Positions 24,200 to 29,932 of a stretch of 29,932 nt of DNA are shown here, piece by piece. A program made the translations under genes and the position numbers. The DNA comes from Candidatus Latescibacterota bacterium. GTDB taxonomy: Bacteria; Latescibacterota; UBA2968; GCA-2709665. Position 1 is the first letter of the stretch. Each line of letters begins with the position of its first letter. The notes beneath the pieces are model-generated. The model was not told the origin of the DNA. It ran no database searches and saw nothing but the letters and a program-made list of their open reading frames with translations. The stretch covers positions 1-29,932 of the forward strand of contig JAAXHE010000014.1 in assembly GCA_012271065.1 (NCBI GenBank), in the 5' to 3' direction.

Positions 24200-24967
24200 T
24201 CAAATTTCAGGCTGAAGTGCCGATTTCACGATGGCCGCGAATGAATCGGGATCGAGTGAAGCCCCGCCGATCAATCCGCCGTCTATATCCGGCCTGTTGA
24301 ACATTTCGGCGGCGTTTTCGGGCTTTACGGATCCCCCGTATTGGATTCGCACGTCCCGCGCGACGTTGTCGTTGTAGAGTTCCCGCAAGACCCGGCGGAT
24401 GGACGTATGAACGGATTCGGCCTGTGAGGGCGTGGCCGTCATACCGGTGCCAATGGCCCACACGGGTTCATACGCGACTACACAGCCAACCGCTTCGGTC
24501 GCCGACACATTGGCGAACCCCGCCGTGACCTGCCGCCGCACCACCCGTTCGGTTGCCCCGGATTGACGCTCATCAAGAGTCTCACCCACACAGACAATGG
24601 GCTTCAGCGCGGCGCTCAATGCAGCCCTAAGCCGCTGATTTACAGTTGTATCCGTTTCACCGAACCATATGCGTCGTTCAGAGTGTCCTAATATAACGTA
24701 CTCGCATCCGCATGTCAACAGCATCCCAGCGGAAACCTCCCCTGTAAACGCCCCTTCATCCGCCCAGTGCAGATTCTGCGCGCCTAGCTTTACTGAACTG
24801 TCCCCCAGCACGTTACGTACCCGATCCAGAACCGTGAAAGCGGGGCACACCACAACCTCAACCCTTGCCATGCCGTCCAACGAGTCCACAATCCCCCGCG
24901 CGAGTTGCTCCGCCTCCCCCGACGCCATGTTCATCTTCCAGTTTCCTGCCACAATGGGTACGCGCAT
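24200..24967 (-). CDS. tpiA: Triosephosphate isomerase
   Basis: A 255-aa TIM of normal length that interconverts dihydroxyacetone phosphate and glyceraldehyde 3-phosphate in the cytoplasm. Active-site residues are Lys11 in AGNWKMN, His95 in GHSERR and Glu167 in AYEPVWAIGTG; the phosphate-binding YGGSVKPENA and GGASLDPDSF are near the C-terminus. GGAGG at 24975-24979 with a 7-base spacer selects the ATG at 24967 over longer upstream readings. It lies 40 bp after pgk and 12 bp before secG in the gapA-pgk-tpiA-secG cluster. Confidence 0.96.
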   Translation of the reverse strand: MRVPIVAGNWKMNMASGEAEQLARGIVDSLDGMARVEVVVCPAFTVLDRVRNVLGDSSVKLGAQNLHWADEGAFTGEVSAGMLLTCGCEYVILGHSERRIWFGETDTTVNQRLRAALSAALKPIVCVGETLDERQSGATERVVRRQVTAGFANVSATEAVGCVVAYEPVWAIGTGMTATPSQAESVHTSIRRVLRELYNDNVARDVRIQYGGSVKPENAAEMFNRPDIDGGLIGGASLDPDSFAAIVKSALQPEI

Positions 24968-25007
24968 TCCCACCCCTCCACCGGGTCTTCGAATCAGACC
25001 GTGTGGT

Positions 25008-26201
25008 TCACGTCGGGCGATCGGCCAACGCGGCCACCCCCGGAAGCAGTTTGCCTTCGAGGAATTCCAGGAAAGCCCCGCCGCCGGTGGAAACATGTCC
25101 CAGCCTGTCCGCCAGACCGGACGCCGTCAGCGCCGCGACCGTCTCCCCGCCGCCCGCGAGGGTATTCGCGCCCCGCGACGAAGCCTTTGCCACCGCGTGC
25201 GCCACCGCCTCCGTGCCCCCGGCAAAGGCCGGGATCTCCGACACCCCCATCGGTCCGTTCCACACCACGGATCCGGCGTTGAGGATCTCGTCCGAGAATG
25301 TGGACCGCGTATCGGGCCCGATATCGAACCCTTCCAGCTCCGGTGGCATCCTGTCACGGGGTACGACCTGTATCGCCGTCCCGTCGCGGGACTCGGACGC
25401 AACCACGCAGTCGGTGGGCAGAAGTAACCGGACGTCTGCGTCTGCGGCCCGCTGCAGCAGGACTTCCGCCATCCCCACGCGGTCTGCCTCGAGCAGGGAC
25501 CGTCCGATCTCCAATCCCATCGCCTTGTAGAAGGTGTACGCCATACCGCCGCCGACCAGGAGCGTATCGACGAGGGTCAGCAGGTGCTGGATGACGTCGA
25601 TCTTGCCCGAGATCTTGGCGCCGCCCAGTACCGCAACAAACGGCCGGGCGGGCGCGGACAATGCGTTCTCCAGACAATCCAGTTCACGCTGCATCAGGAA
25701 CCCGGCCGCACAGTCCACGAAGTGGTGAGTGACGCCTTCCGTGGACGCGTGCGCCCGGTGAGCCGTTCCGAATGCGTCGTTCACGTACGCCGAACCCAGT
25801 TCACAGAGTCGCCGGGCGAATTCGGGATCGTTTGCCTCTTCCTCCGCGTGAAATCTCAAGTTTTCCAGCATCACAACGCCGTCCGCGCGTTTCGCAATCG
25901 CCTCCGCATCAGCGCCCACGCAATCCGGGGCCATTGCGACCTCCCGGCCCATCAGCTCGCCCAGGCGTGCCGCAGCGGGCTTCAGCGACAGCTCGGGAAC
26001 GACGCTTCCCTTCGGCCTGCCGAGGTGCGACATCAGGATCGGCACGCCTCCCCGCTCCAGGATATACCGGAGTGTCGGAACGGCGGCCCGAATCCGCGTG
26101 TCGTCTCCAATCTCGCCGTTCTGGAGCGGCACGTTGAAATCCACCCGCACCAGCACGCGCCGTCCCGAGAGCTCCAGATCCGTAATTGAAAGTTTCGCCA
26201 T
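25008..26201 (-). CDS. pgk: Phosphoglycerate kinase
   Basis: A 397-aa PGK, full length, which makes ATP from 1,3-bisphosphoglycerate. It has the N-terminal VRVDFNVP signature (18-25), the substrate-binding MSHLGRPKG, ENLRFH and NDAFGTAHRAHAS, and the C-terminal nucleotide domain with LGGAKISGKI, WNGPMGVSE and GGGETVAA. The ATG at 26201 is chosen because all conserved sequence begins directly after it; AGGT just upstream is a weak ribosome-binding site. The gap to gapA (177 bp) contains two strong hairpins that may set pgk levels against gapA. Next in line, 40 bp downstream, is tpiA. Confidence 0.97.
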   Translation of the reverse strand: MAKLSITDLELSGRRVLVRVDFNVPLQNGEIGDDTRIRAAVPTLRYILERGGVPILMSHLGRPKGSVVPELSLKPAAARLGELMGREVAMAPDCVGADAEAIAKRADGVVMLENLRFHAEEEANDPEFARRLCELGSAYVNDAFGTAHRAHASTEGVTHHFVDCAAGFLMQRELDCLENALSAPARPFVAVLGGAKISGKIDVIQHLLTLVDTLLVGGGMAYTFYKAMGLEIGRSLLEADRVGMAEVLLQRAADADVRLLLPTDCVVASESRDGTAIQVVPRDRMPPELEGFDIGPDTRSTFSDEILNAGSVVWNGPMGVSEIPAFAGGTEAVAHAVAKASSRGANTLAGGGETVAALTASGLADRLGHVSTGGGAFLEFLEGKLLPGVAALADRPT

Positions 26202-26228
26202 GTTACCTGTCTTGGCAGTTATAAGAGA

Positions 26229-26269
26229 GGGAGCCGTCCCGCGCGGGCATCCCGCGCGGGACGGCTCCC
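26229..26269. other. 19-bp perfect hairpin in the gapA-pgk gap
   Basis: GGGAGCCGTCCCGCGCGGG (26229-26247) and its exact reverse complement (26251-26269) flank a CAT loop. No U-tract follows on the minus strand, so it is not a standard terminator. It lies 28 bp before the pgk start and may block exonucleases, attenuate or mark a processing site. Confidence 0.7.
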
Positions 26270-26275
26270 GCATGC

Positions 26276-26304
26276 CCGCTTTCGGCACGGTTGTCCGAAA
26301 GCGG
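26276..26304. other. 10-bp hairpin in the gapA-pgk gap
   Basis: CCGCTTTCGG (26276-26285) pairs with CCGAAAGCGG (26295-26304) around a 9-base loop. On the minus strand it comes before the 19-bp hairpin and about 75 bp after the gapA stop; again no U-tract follows. Confidence 0.6.
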
Positions 26305-26378
26305 TCTTCCTGAGTTCGTATCTGTTCAACTCCCGGGTGCGACGGACAGCACTCCGGTCGGCTGGGTCGCTTCCGAGC

Positions 26379-27392
26379 CTATTCGTCCGCCCGGTGGGCC
26401 GTCCCCAGCGACTCCACGAGGTCCACACACCGGCAGGAATACCCCCACTCGTTATCGTACCAGCCGCACACCTTCACCATATTCCCGCCCATGACCGTTG
26501 TCATTTCCGAATCGAGCACACAGGAATGGGGGTTGCCGATGATGTCCGCGGAGACAAGGGGCTCGTCCGAGTACTCCAGAATGCCTTTCAGCCGGCCATC
26601 CGAAGCCGTCCTGAACGCCTCGTTGACGGACTCCACGGTCGCCGGGTTCCGCAGTGTCGCCACAAAATCCGTATAGGAGCCGTCAGGCGTGGGGACCCGC
26701 ACAGCCATCCCGTCCAGATTGCCGTTCAACTCGGGGATCACCTTGCCCACGGCGCTGGCGGCCCCGGTTGTCGTCGGGATCATGGACAGGGCCGCGGACC
26801 TGGCTCTGCGCAGGTCCGAGTGCGGCGCATCGATCATGCGCTGGTCGCCGGTATAGGCGTGAATGGTCGTCATCAGTCCCTTCTCGACGCCGAACGACTC
26901 CTGCAGGACGCTTACCATCGGGGCCAGACAGTTCGTGGTGCAGGATGCATTGGAGATCACCCTGTCCTGTTCGGTCAACGTTTCATGGTTGATGCCCATC
27001 ACCACCGTCGGCACGTCGCCCCTGGCCGGGGCCGATATGATCACCCGTCCTGCGCCCGCGCCGAGGTGCTTGCCGGCGCTGTCCTTATCCGTGAACAATC
27101 CCGTTGACTCGATCACCACGTCCACCCCGAGCGTGCGCCAGGGCAACATGACGGGATCGCGCTCGGCCAGTACGATGACCTCGTTTCCGTCCACGTACAG
27201 AGATTTTTCCCTGATTACCACATTGCCCGGATATCTTCCGTGCGTCGAGTCGTACTTCAGCAGATGTCCCAGCGTCCCGGCGTCGGTCAGATCGTTTACC
27301 GCCACGACGTCGATGCTGGGTCTGCGCATCGCCGCGCGGAATACGAGCCTGCCGATTCGCCCGAATCCGTTAATGGCCACCTTGATCGCCAT
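26379..27392 (-). CDS. gapA: Glyceraldehyde-3-phosphate dehydrogenase, type I
   Basis: A 337-aa GAPDH that forms 1,3-bisphosphoglycerate with NAD-dependent oxidation. The NAD motif INGFGRIGR is at 7-15, the catalytic Cys151 in SNASCTTNC, and His178 in TTIHAYTGDQ; the phosphate-binding TTGAA and WYDNEWGYS are present. The NDLTD segment at 33-37 is as in NAD-preferring enzymes. GGAGG at 27401-27405 supports the ATG at 27392. It leads the gapA-pgk-tpiA-secG cluster, with a 12-bp palindrome in its upstream region. Confidence 0.97.
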   Translation of the reverse strand: MAIKVAINGFGRIGRLVFRAAMRRPSIDVVAVNDLTDAGTLGHLLKYDSTHGRYPGNVVIREKSLYVDGNEVIVLAERDPVMLPWRTLGVDVVIESTGLFTDKDSAGKHLGAGAGRVIISAPARGDVPTVVMGINHETLTEQDRVISNASCTTNCLAPMVSVLQESFGVEKGLMTTIHAYTGDQRMIDAPHSDLRRARSAALSMIPTTTGAASAVGKVIPELNGNLDGMAVRVPTPDGSYTDFVATLRNPATVESVNEAFRTASDGRLKGILEYSDEPLVSADIIGNPHSCVLDSEMTTVMGGNMVKVCGWYDNEWGYSCRCVDLVESLGTAHRADE

Positions 27393-27493
27393 CTTGTCTA
27401 CCTCCAGAGCAATTAAAAACCGGTCGGCCGATTGCCACCGGGGCTATGCGGGCGTAAACCATTATGCGCCGTGCAATTGACGGATCGGCGCGC

Positions 27494-27505
27494 ACCTTGC
27501 AAGGT
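27494..27505. promoter_or_regulatory. 12-bp palindrome upstream of gapA
   Basis: ACCTTGCAAGGT is a perfect palindrome about 102 bp before the gapA start. It could be an operator, but one 12-bp palindrome can occur by chance and I see no clear promoter boxes beside it. Confidence 0.25.
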
Positions 27506-27567
27506 TACTGATTTGCGCACCAGGCCAGGACATCGGCATCGAATTCCGTCGACACGGAAGTTCGTGG

Positions 27568-28605
27568 TTATCCGAAAAAGACCCTGGCGATATCGTACAG
27601 ATTCATATCCACGGTACGCAGCTTGGATACCGCGTCTTTCAGCGGCACAGACACGATATCGGTGCCCCGCAGCGCCACCATATTGCCGAAATTTCCGGCG
27701 TGGACGAGGTCGATTGCGGCAATGCCGAAGCGGGTGCCGAGGACGCGGTCGAACGCTGTGGGGTTGCCTCCTCGCTGGATGTGGCCCAGAACCGTCACCC
27801 GGGTTTCGAAACCCGTTCGTCTTTCTATTTCTTCCCCAAGTACGATGCCAATCCCGCCAAGACGGACGTGCCCGAAGGCGTCGCGTTCCTCGGACTGAAG
27901 CACCAGAGATTCGTCGGACAGCCGGGCGCCCTCGGCCACTACCACGATGCTGAAGGTCTTGCCGCGGTCGTGGCGTTTCTGGATGGAAGAACAGACCATT
28001 TCCAGGTCGACCGGCTGTTCGGGAATCAGGACCATATCGGCGCCGCCCGCAATGCCCGCCTCCACGGCGATCCACCCCGCATGACGCCCCATCACCTCCA
28101 CCACCATCACCCGGTTGTGTGACTCGGCGGTGGTGTGCAACCTGTCGATGGCGTCGGTGACCGTATTGATGGCCGTATCGAAACCGAAGGTCTGATCCGT
28201 GCCGTCAAGGTCGTTGTCGATGGTCTTTGGCACGCCGATTACGTTCACGCCGTCTTCGTACAGCCTGCTGGCGACACCGACCGTGTCGTCTCCGCCAACT
28301 GCAATCAGCGCATCCAGCTCCATCGTGACCATATTCCGTTTTACGGTGTCGGCGCCGTCAGGCTCGTTATAAGGGTTGGTCCTGGACGTGCCCAGGATCG
28401 TTCCTCCCCTGGGCAGAATACCGGAAACCGCATTCAGGTCCAGCGGCATCGAAACCGACTCGAGCATGCCCCTCCAGCCCAGCATCACCCCTACGATATC
28501 ATATCCGTATGCGTCTGTCCCTTTCCGCGTGACCGCGCGGATGACCGCATTCAGACCGGGACAATCGCCGCCGCCGGTTAATATCCCGACACGCCTTCGC
28601 GCCAT
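27568..28605 (-). CDS. pfp: 6-phosphofructokinase of the PPi-dependent type
   Basis: A 345-aa PfkA-fold enzyme that phosphorylates fructose 6-phosphate. The donor site reads GGDDT (104-108), with Asp107 where E. coli ATP-PFK has Gly104, and PKTIDND (126-132), with Lys127 where E. coli has Gly124. Both substitutions mark pyrophosphate-dependent enzymes, so a reversible PPi reaction is predicted. ILGTSRTNPY, the substrate motif MVVEVMGRHAGWIA and GHIQRGG are conserved. The ATG at 28605 follows GGAG with 8 bases between. A strong promoter lies 100 bp upstream. It is 175 bp before gapA on the same strand, so may be co-transcribed or separate. Confidence 0.9.
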   Translation of the reverse strand: MARRRVGILTGGGDCPGLNAVIRAVTRKGTDAYGYDIVGVMLGWRGMLESVSMPLDLNAVSGILPRGGTILGTSRTNPYNEPDGADTVKRNMVTMELDALIAVGGDDTVGVASRLYEDGVNVIGVPKTIDNDLDGTDQTFGFDTAINTVTDAIDRLHTTAESHNRVMVVEVMGRHAGWIAVEAGIAGGADMVLIPEQPVDLEMVCSSIQKRHDRGKTFSIVVVAEGARLSDESLVLQSEERDAFGHVRLGGIGIVLGEEIERRTGFETRVTVLGHIQRGGNPTAFDRVLGTRFGIAAIDLVHAGNFGNMVALRGTDIVSVPLKDAVSKLRTVDMNLYDIARVFFG

Positions 28606-28709
28606 AGGTGCGCTCCGTACATCGTTCGGTTGAACGCCATAACCTGTCGCGCGGACAGGGTCCGTTTGCACGGCATCCTATCCGCAATAATACTCGTTCG
28701 GAACCAGTG

Positions 28710-28738
28710 AATTTAAGGCATGCCTCGCTGGGTGTCAA
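28710..28738 (-). promoter_or_regulatory. Predicted promoter of the phosphofructokinase gene
   Basis: Minus strand: TTGACA (28738-28733), a 17-bp spacer, then TAAATT (28715-28710, 4 of 6). It implies a leader of about 97 bases before the ATG at 28605. A second TTGACA lies upstream at about 28754-28749. Confidence 0.6.
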
Positions 28739-28774
28739 GTTGTTTTTTTTGTCAAAGTGTTTGGAATCAATGCG

Positions 28775-29608
28775 TTAGATGAATAGATCGGTGCCGGTGT
28801 CGACCGCCCGGGCATGTGGTTTTTCCTCGTCGAGATAGGGACACGCAACAGCCGCCACGTTGACTTCGGACGCCCCTGCGTCCAGCAGTGCCGCGGCGCA
28901 GGCGTTGGCCGTGGCCCCGGTGGTAACCACGTCGTCCACCAGCAGGACGGGGTGTCCTCTGACCAGATCCGTTCTGCGTCCAAGAAAGGCCCCCTCCACG
29001 TTTGCGCCACGTTCAGCCGAGTCCAGGTTCGTCTGTGTTTCCGTAGCGCGCACACGCTTCAGCACCCGATCCTCAACGGAAAGAGCCAGCACCCGCGCCA
29101 GGGCTCGTGCAATCAATACGCTCTGGTTGTAACCGCGTTCCCGCAACCTGCTTCCGTGAAGGGGCACCGGCACCACAACCGGCCGGGCTGCCGCCAGCGA
29201 TTCGCCGTCCAACATTCGACCCAATGCGCAGCCAAGGGTCTGGCCGGCAGCGGTCTGACCCTGGTATTTCAACATGTGGACCATGCGCTGCACCGAACGG
29301 CTGAACGGCGTGAGCGCACACATCCGGGCGAAAACGAATTCCTTGTCCGCGCAATTCCTGCAGGGTTTGGAGTGCCCCGGACAGCCGCATCGGCGGCACC
29401 GCGGCTCTTTGATGACACCCAGGGTCTCCCAGCACACGGGGCAAAGCCCGTCGGTTTCGTCCAGCGGTGTCCCGCAGAGCAGACAATGCGGAGGGTATAC
29501 GAATGCCTGAACGGATTCTACCGCGGTTTGAAGAAGGCGTATGAAAGCGTCCCGCTTCACGTCCACACCTTCGGAATAGTGAGAAATGGCTTGCAAAAGC
29601 CGCCTCAT
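28775..29608 (-). CDS. ComF family phosphoribosyltransferase-like protein
   Basis: A 277-aa ComF-like protein. The N-terminal part holds four zinc-finger-type Cys pairs: CLLC (42-45), CPVC (56-59), CRRCGC (71-76) and CRNC (83-86). The C-terminal part is a type I phosphoribosyltransferase fold with the PRPP motif VDDVVTTGAT (224-233) and the ComF signature VPVPLHGSRLRERGYNQS. Members are linked to DNA uptake or purine-type base salvage, and in many species the role is not known, so no symbol is given. The ATG at 29608 is preferred; a GTG at 29626 in the same frame would add six residues and has no better ribosome-binding site. It is 169 bp upstream of the phosphofructokinase start, same strand. 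Confidence 0.9.
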   Translation of the reverse strand: MRRLLQAISHYSEGVDVKRDAFIRLLQTAVESVQAFVYPPHCLLCGTPLDETDGLCPVCWETLGVIKEPRCRRCGCPGHSKPCRNCADKEFVFARMCALTPFSRSVQRMVHMLKYQGQTAAGQTLGCALGRMLDGESLAAARPVVVPVPLHGSRLRERGYNQSVLIARALARVLALSVEDRVLKRVRATETQTNLDSAERGANVEGAFLGRRTDLVRGHPVLLVDDVVTTGATANACAAALLDAGASEVNVAAVACPYLDEEKPHARAVDTGTDLFI

Positions 29609-29688
29609 GGCGATACATTCTCCCACTCAACGCGATCGGTCGCGAGCGTCTGCGAAGCCGGTTTTGGTCGCGTTGCATCAGCCTCTCC

Positions 29689-29841
29689 TAACAGCCCGTT
29701 GAAAGCGTCCATCCGGGCTGCGGCCGGCCCTCGCGGTCGAGATACTGCGTTGCGCTCCCTCGCCGAATCGCAGGATGGGACTCTGTTGCGCGCCTTGTCT
29801 TCGACCTCGCCTGCAGAGCGACTTTTTCAACGGACTGCTAA
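29689..29841. repeat. About 150-bp inverted-repeat element (MITE/REP-like)
   Basis: TAACAGCCCGTTGAAA (29689-29704) is matched inverted at 29826-29841 (14 of 16), and inner segments TCCATCC near 29708 and GGATGGGA near 29774 extend the symmetry. The GCAGTCCGTTGAAAAAGT edge is a motif I recognise from dispersed repeats in many genomes. No transposase gene is present. The region 29609-29837 otherwise has no gene. Confidence 0.55.
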
Positions 29842-29932
29842 CGCCGGATCAATCCGGCCAGACGCAATGCCTCCGCGGCGGTCCCGGCCGAGAAAAAACG
29901 TAGCGCGAGCGGGTAGGCAAGCGCACCAGCAA
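29838..29932 (-). CDS. 3' end of an unidentified gene (partial)
   Basis: A minus-strand frame enters at the window edge and stops at TAG (29838-29840), giving 30 residues that end AEALRLAGLIRR after a hydrophobic AYPLALRFFSAG stretch. The composition looks like a genuine C-terminus, perhaps of a membrane protein; family unknown. The stop lies inside the right arm of the inverted-repeat element, and a small GCCGGAT/ATCCGGC hairpin (29843-29858) overlaps its last codons. Confidence 0.45.
   Translation of the reverse strand, partial: AGALAYPLALRFFSAGTAAEALRLAGLIRR

Noticed and set aside
27544..27559. TTCCGT/ACGGAA hairpin after the phosphofructokinase gene as a terminator
   Set aside because: The stem is only 6 bp and no T-run follows.
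29073..29678. 201-aa minus-strand frame overlapping comF
   Set aside because: It is a shifted-frame shadow of ComF, rich in Arg and Pro, and misses the zinc and PRPP motifs.

Overview
The window is 29.9 kb of GC-rich DNA from a Gram-negative bacterium. The evidence is an RND tripartite efflux system with a lipoprotein outer-membrane factor, a TonB protein, lipobox-type lipoproteins and CxPSR sulfatase remains. The mix of a BlaI/M56 regulator pair carrying a DUF4837-type domain, a glycolytic cluster with a pyrophosphate-type phosphofructokinase, and scattered sialidase-like, beta-propeller, sulfatase and enolase-superfamily genes suggests an uncultured FCB-group lineage (Latescibacterota-like). 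That assignment is inference only; no rRNA or other phylogenetic marker is present.

Layout. 1-1347: the tail of a broken reading frame, then a sialidase-like BNR protein. 1362-4938 (minus): a blaI-like repressor and an M56 peptidase form one unit that ends at a good terminator; a separate tonB gene lies beyond a 390-bp gap holding a dispersed hairpin repeat. 5097-11726 (plus): a TetR-controlled efflux operon, tetR, outer-membrane factor, membrane fusion protein and RND pump, with two operator-like sites at the promoter. 12026-13210: a DUF4143-type AAA ATPase preceded by two near-identical 25-bp repeats. 13251-14039 and 14244-16115: a divergent pair, a non-canonical SDR and a 623-aa beta-propeller protein. 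16182-17119: a sulfatase pseudogene with its middle deleted. 17204-20680: a glutamine amidotransferase-like protein, an aquaporin flanked by REP-like repeats, an EamA-type transporter and a lipoprotein esterase. 20773-23548: a ThDP-dependent 2-oxo-acid enzyme followed by a galactonate-dehydratase-like enzyme, probably one catabolic operon.

23609-28605 (minus) is the housekeeping core: PPi-type pfk, gapA, pgk, tpiA, secG and tRNA-Leu(GAG). Together these cover lower glycolysis from fructose-6-phosphate (aldolase is not here) plus a Sec translocon subunit. Two strong hairpins lie between gapA and pgk. A comF-like gene, a short inverted-repeat element and the 3' end of one more gene close the window.

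No CRISPR array, rRNA, prophage or transposase gene was found. The least ordinary items are the M56-DUF4837 fusion, the repeat-controlled and possibly leaderless AAA ATPase, the deleted sulfatase, the SDR lacking its catalytic Tyr and Lys, and the gapA-pgk hairpin pair.
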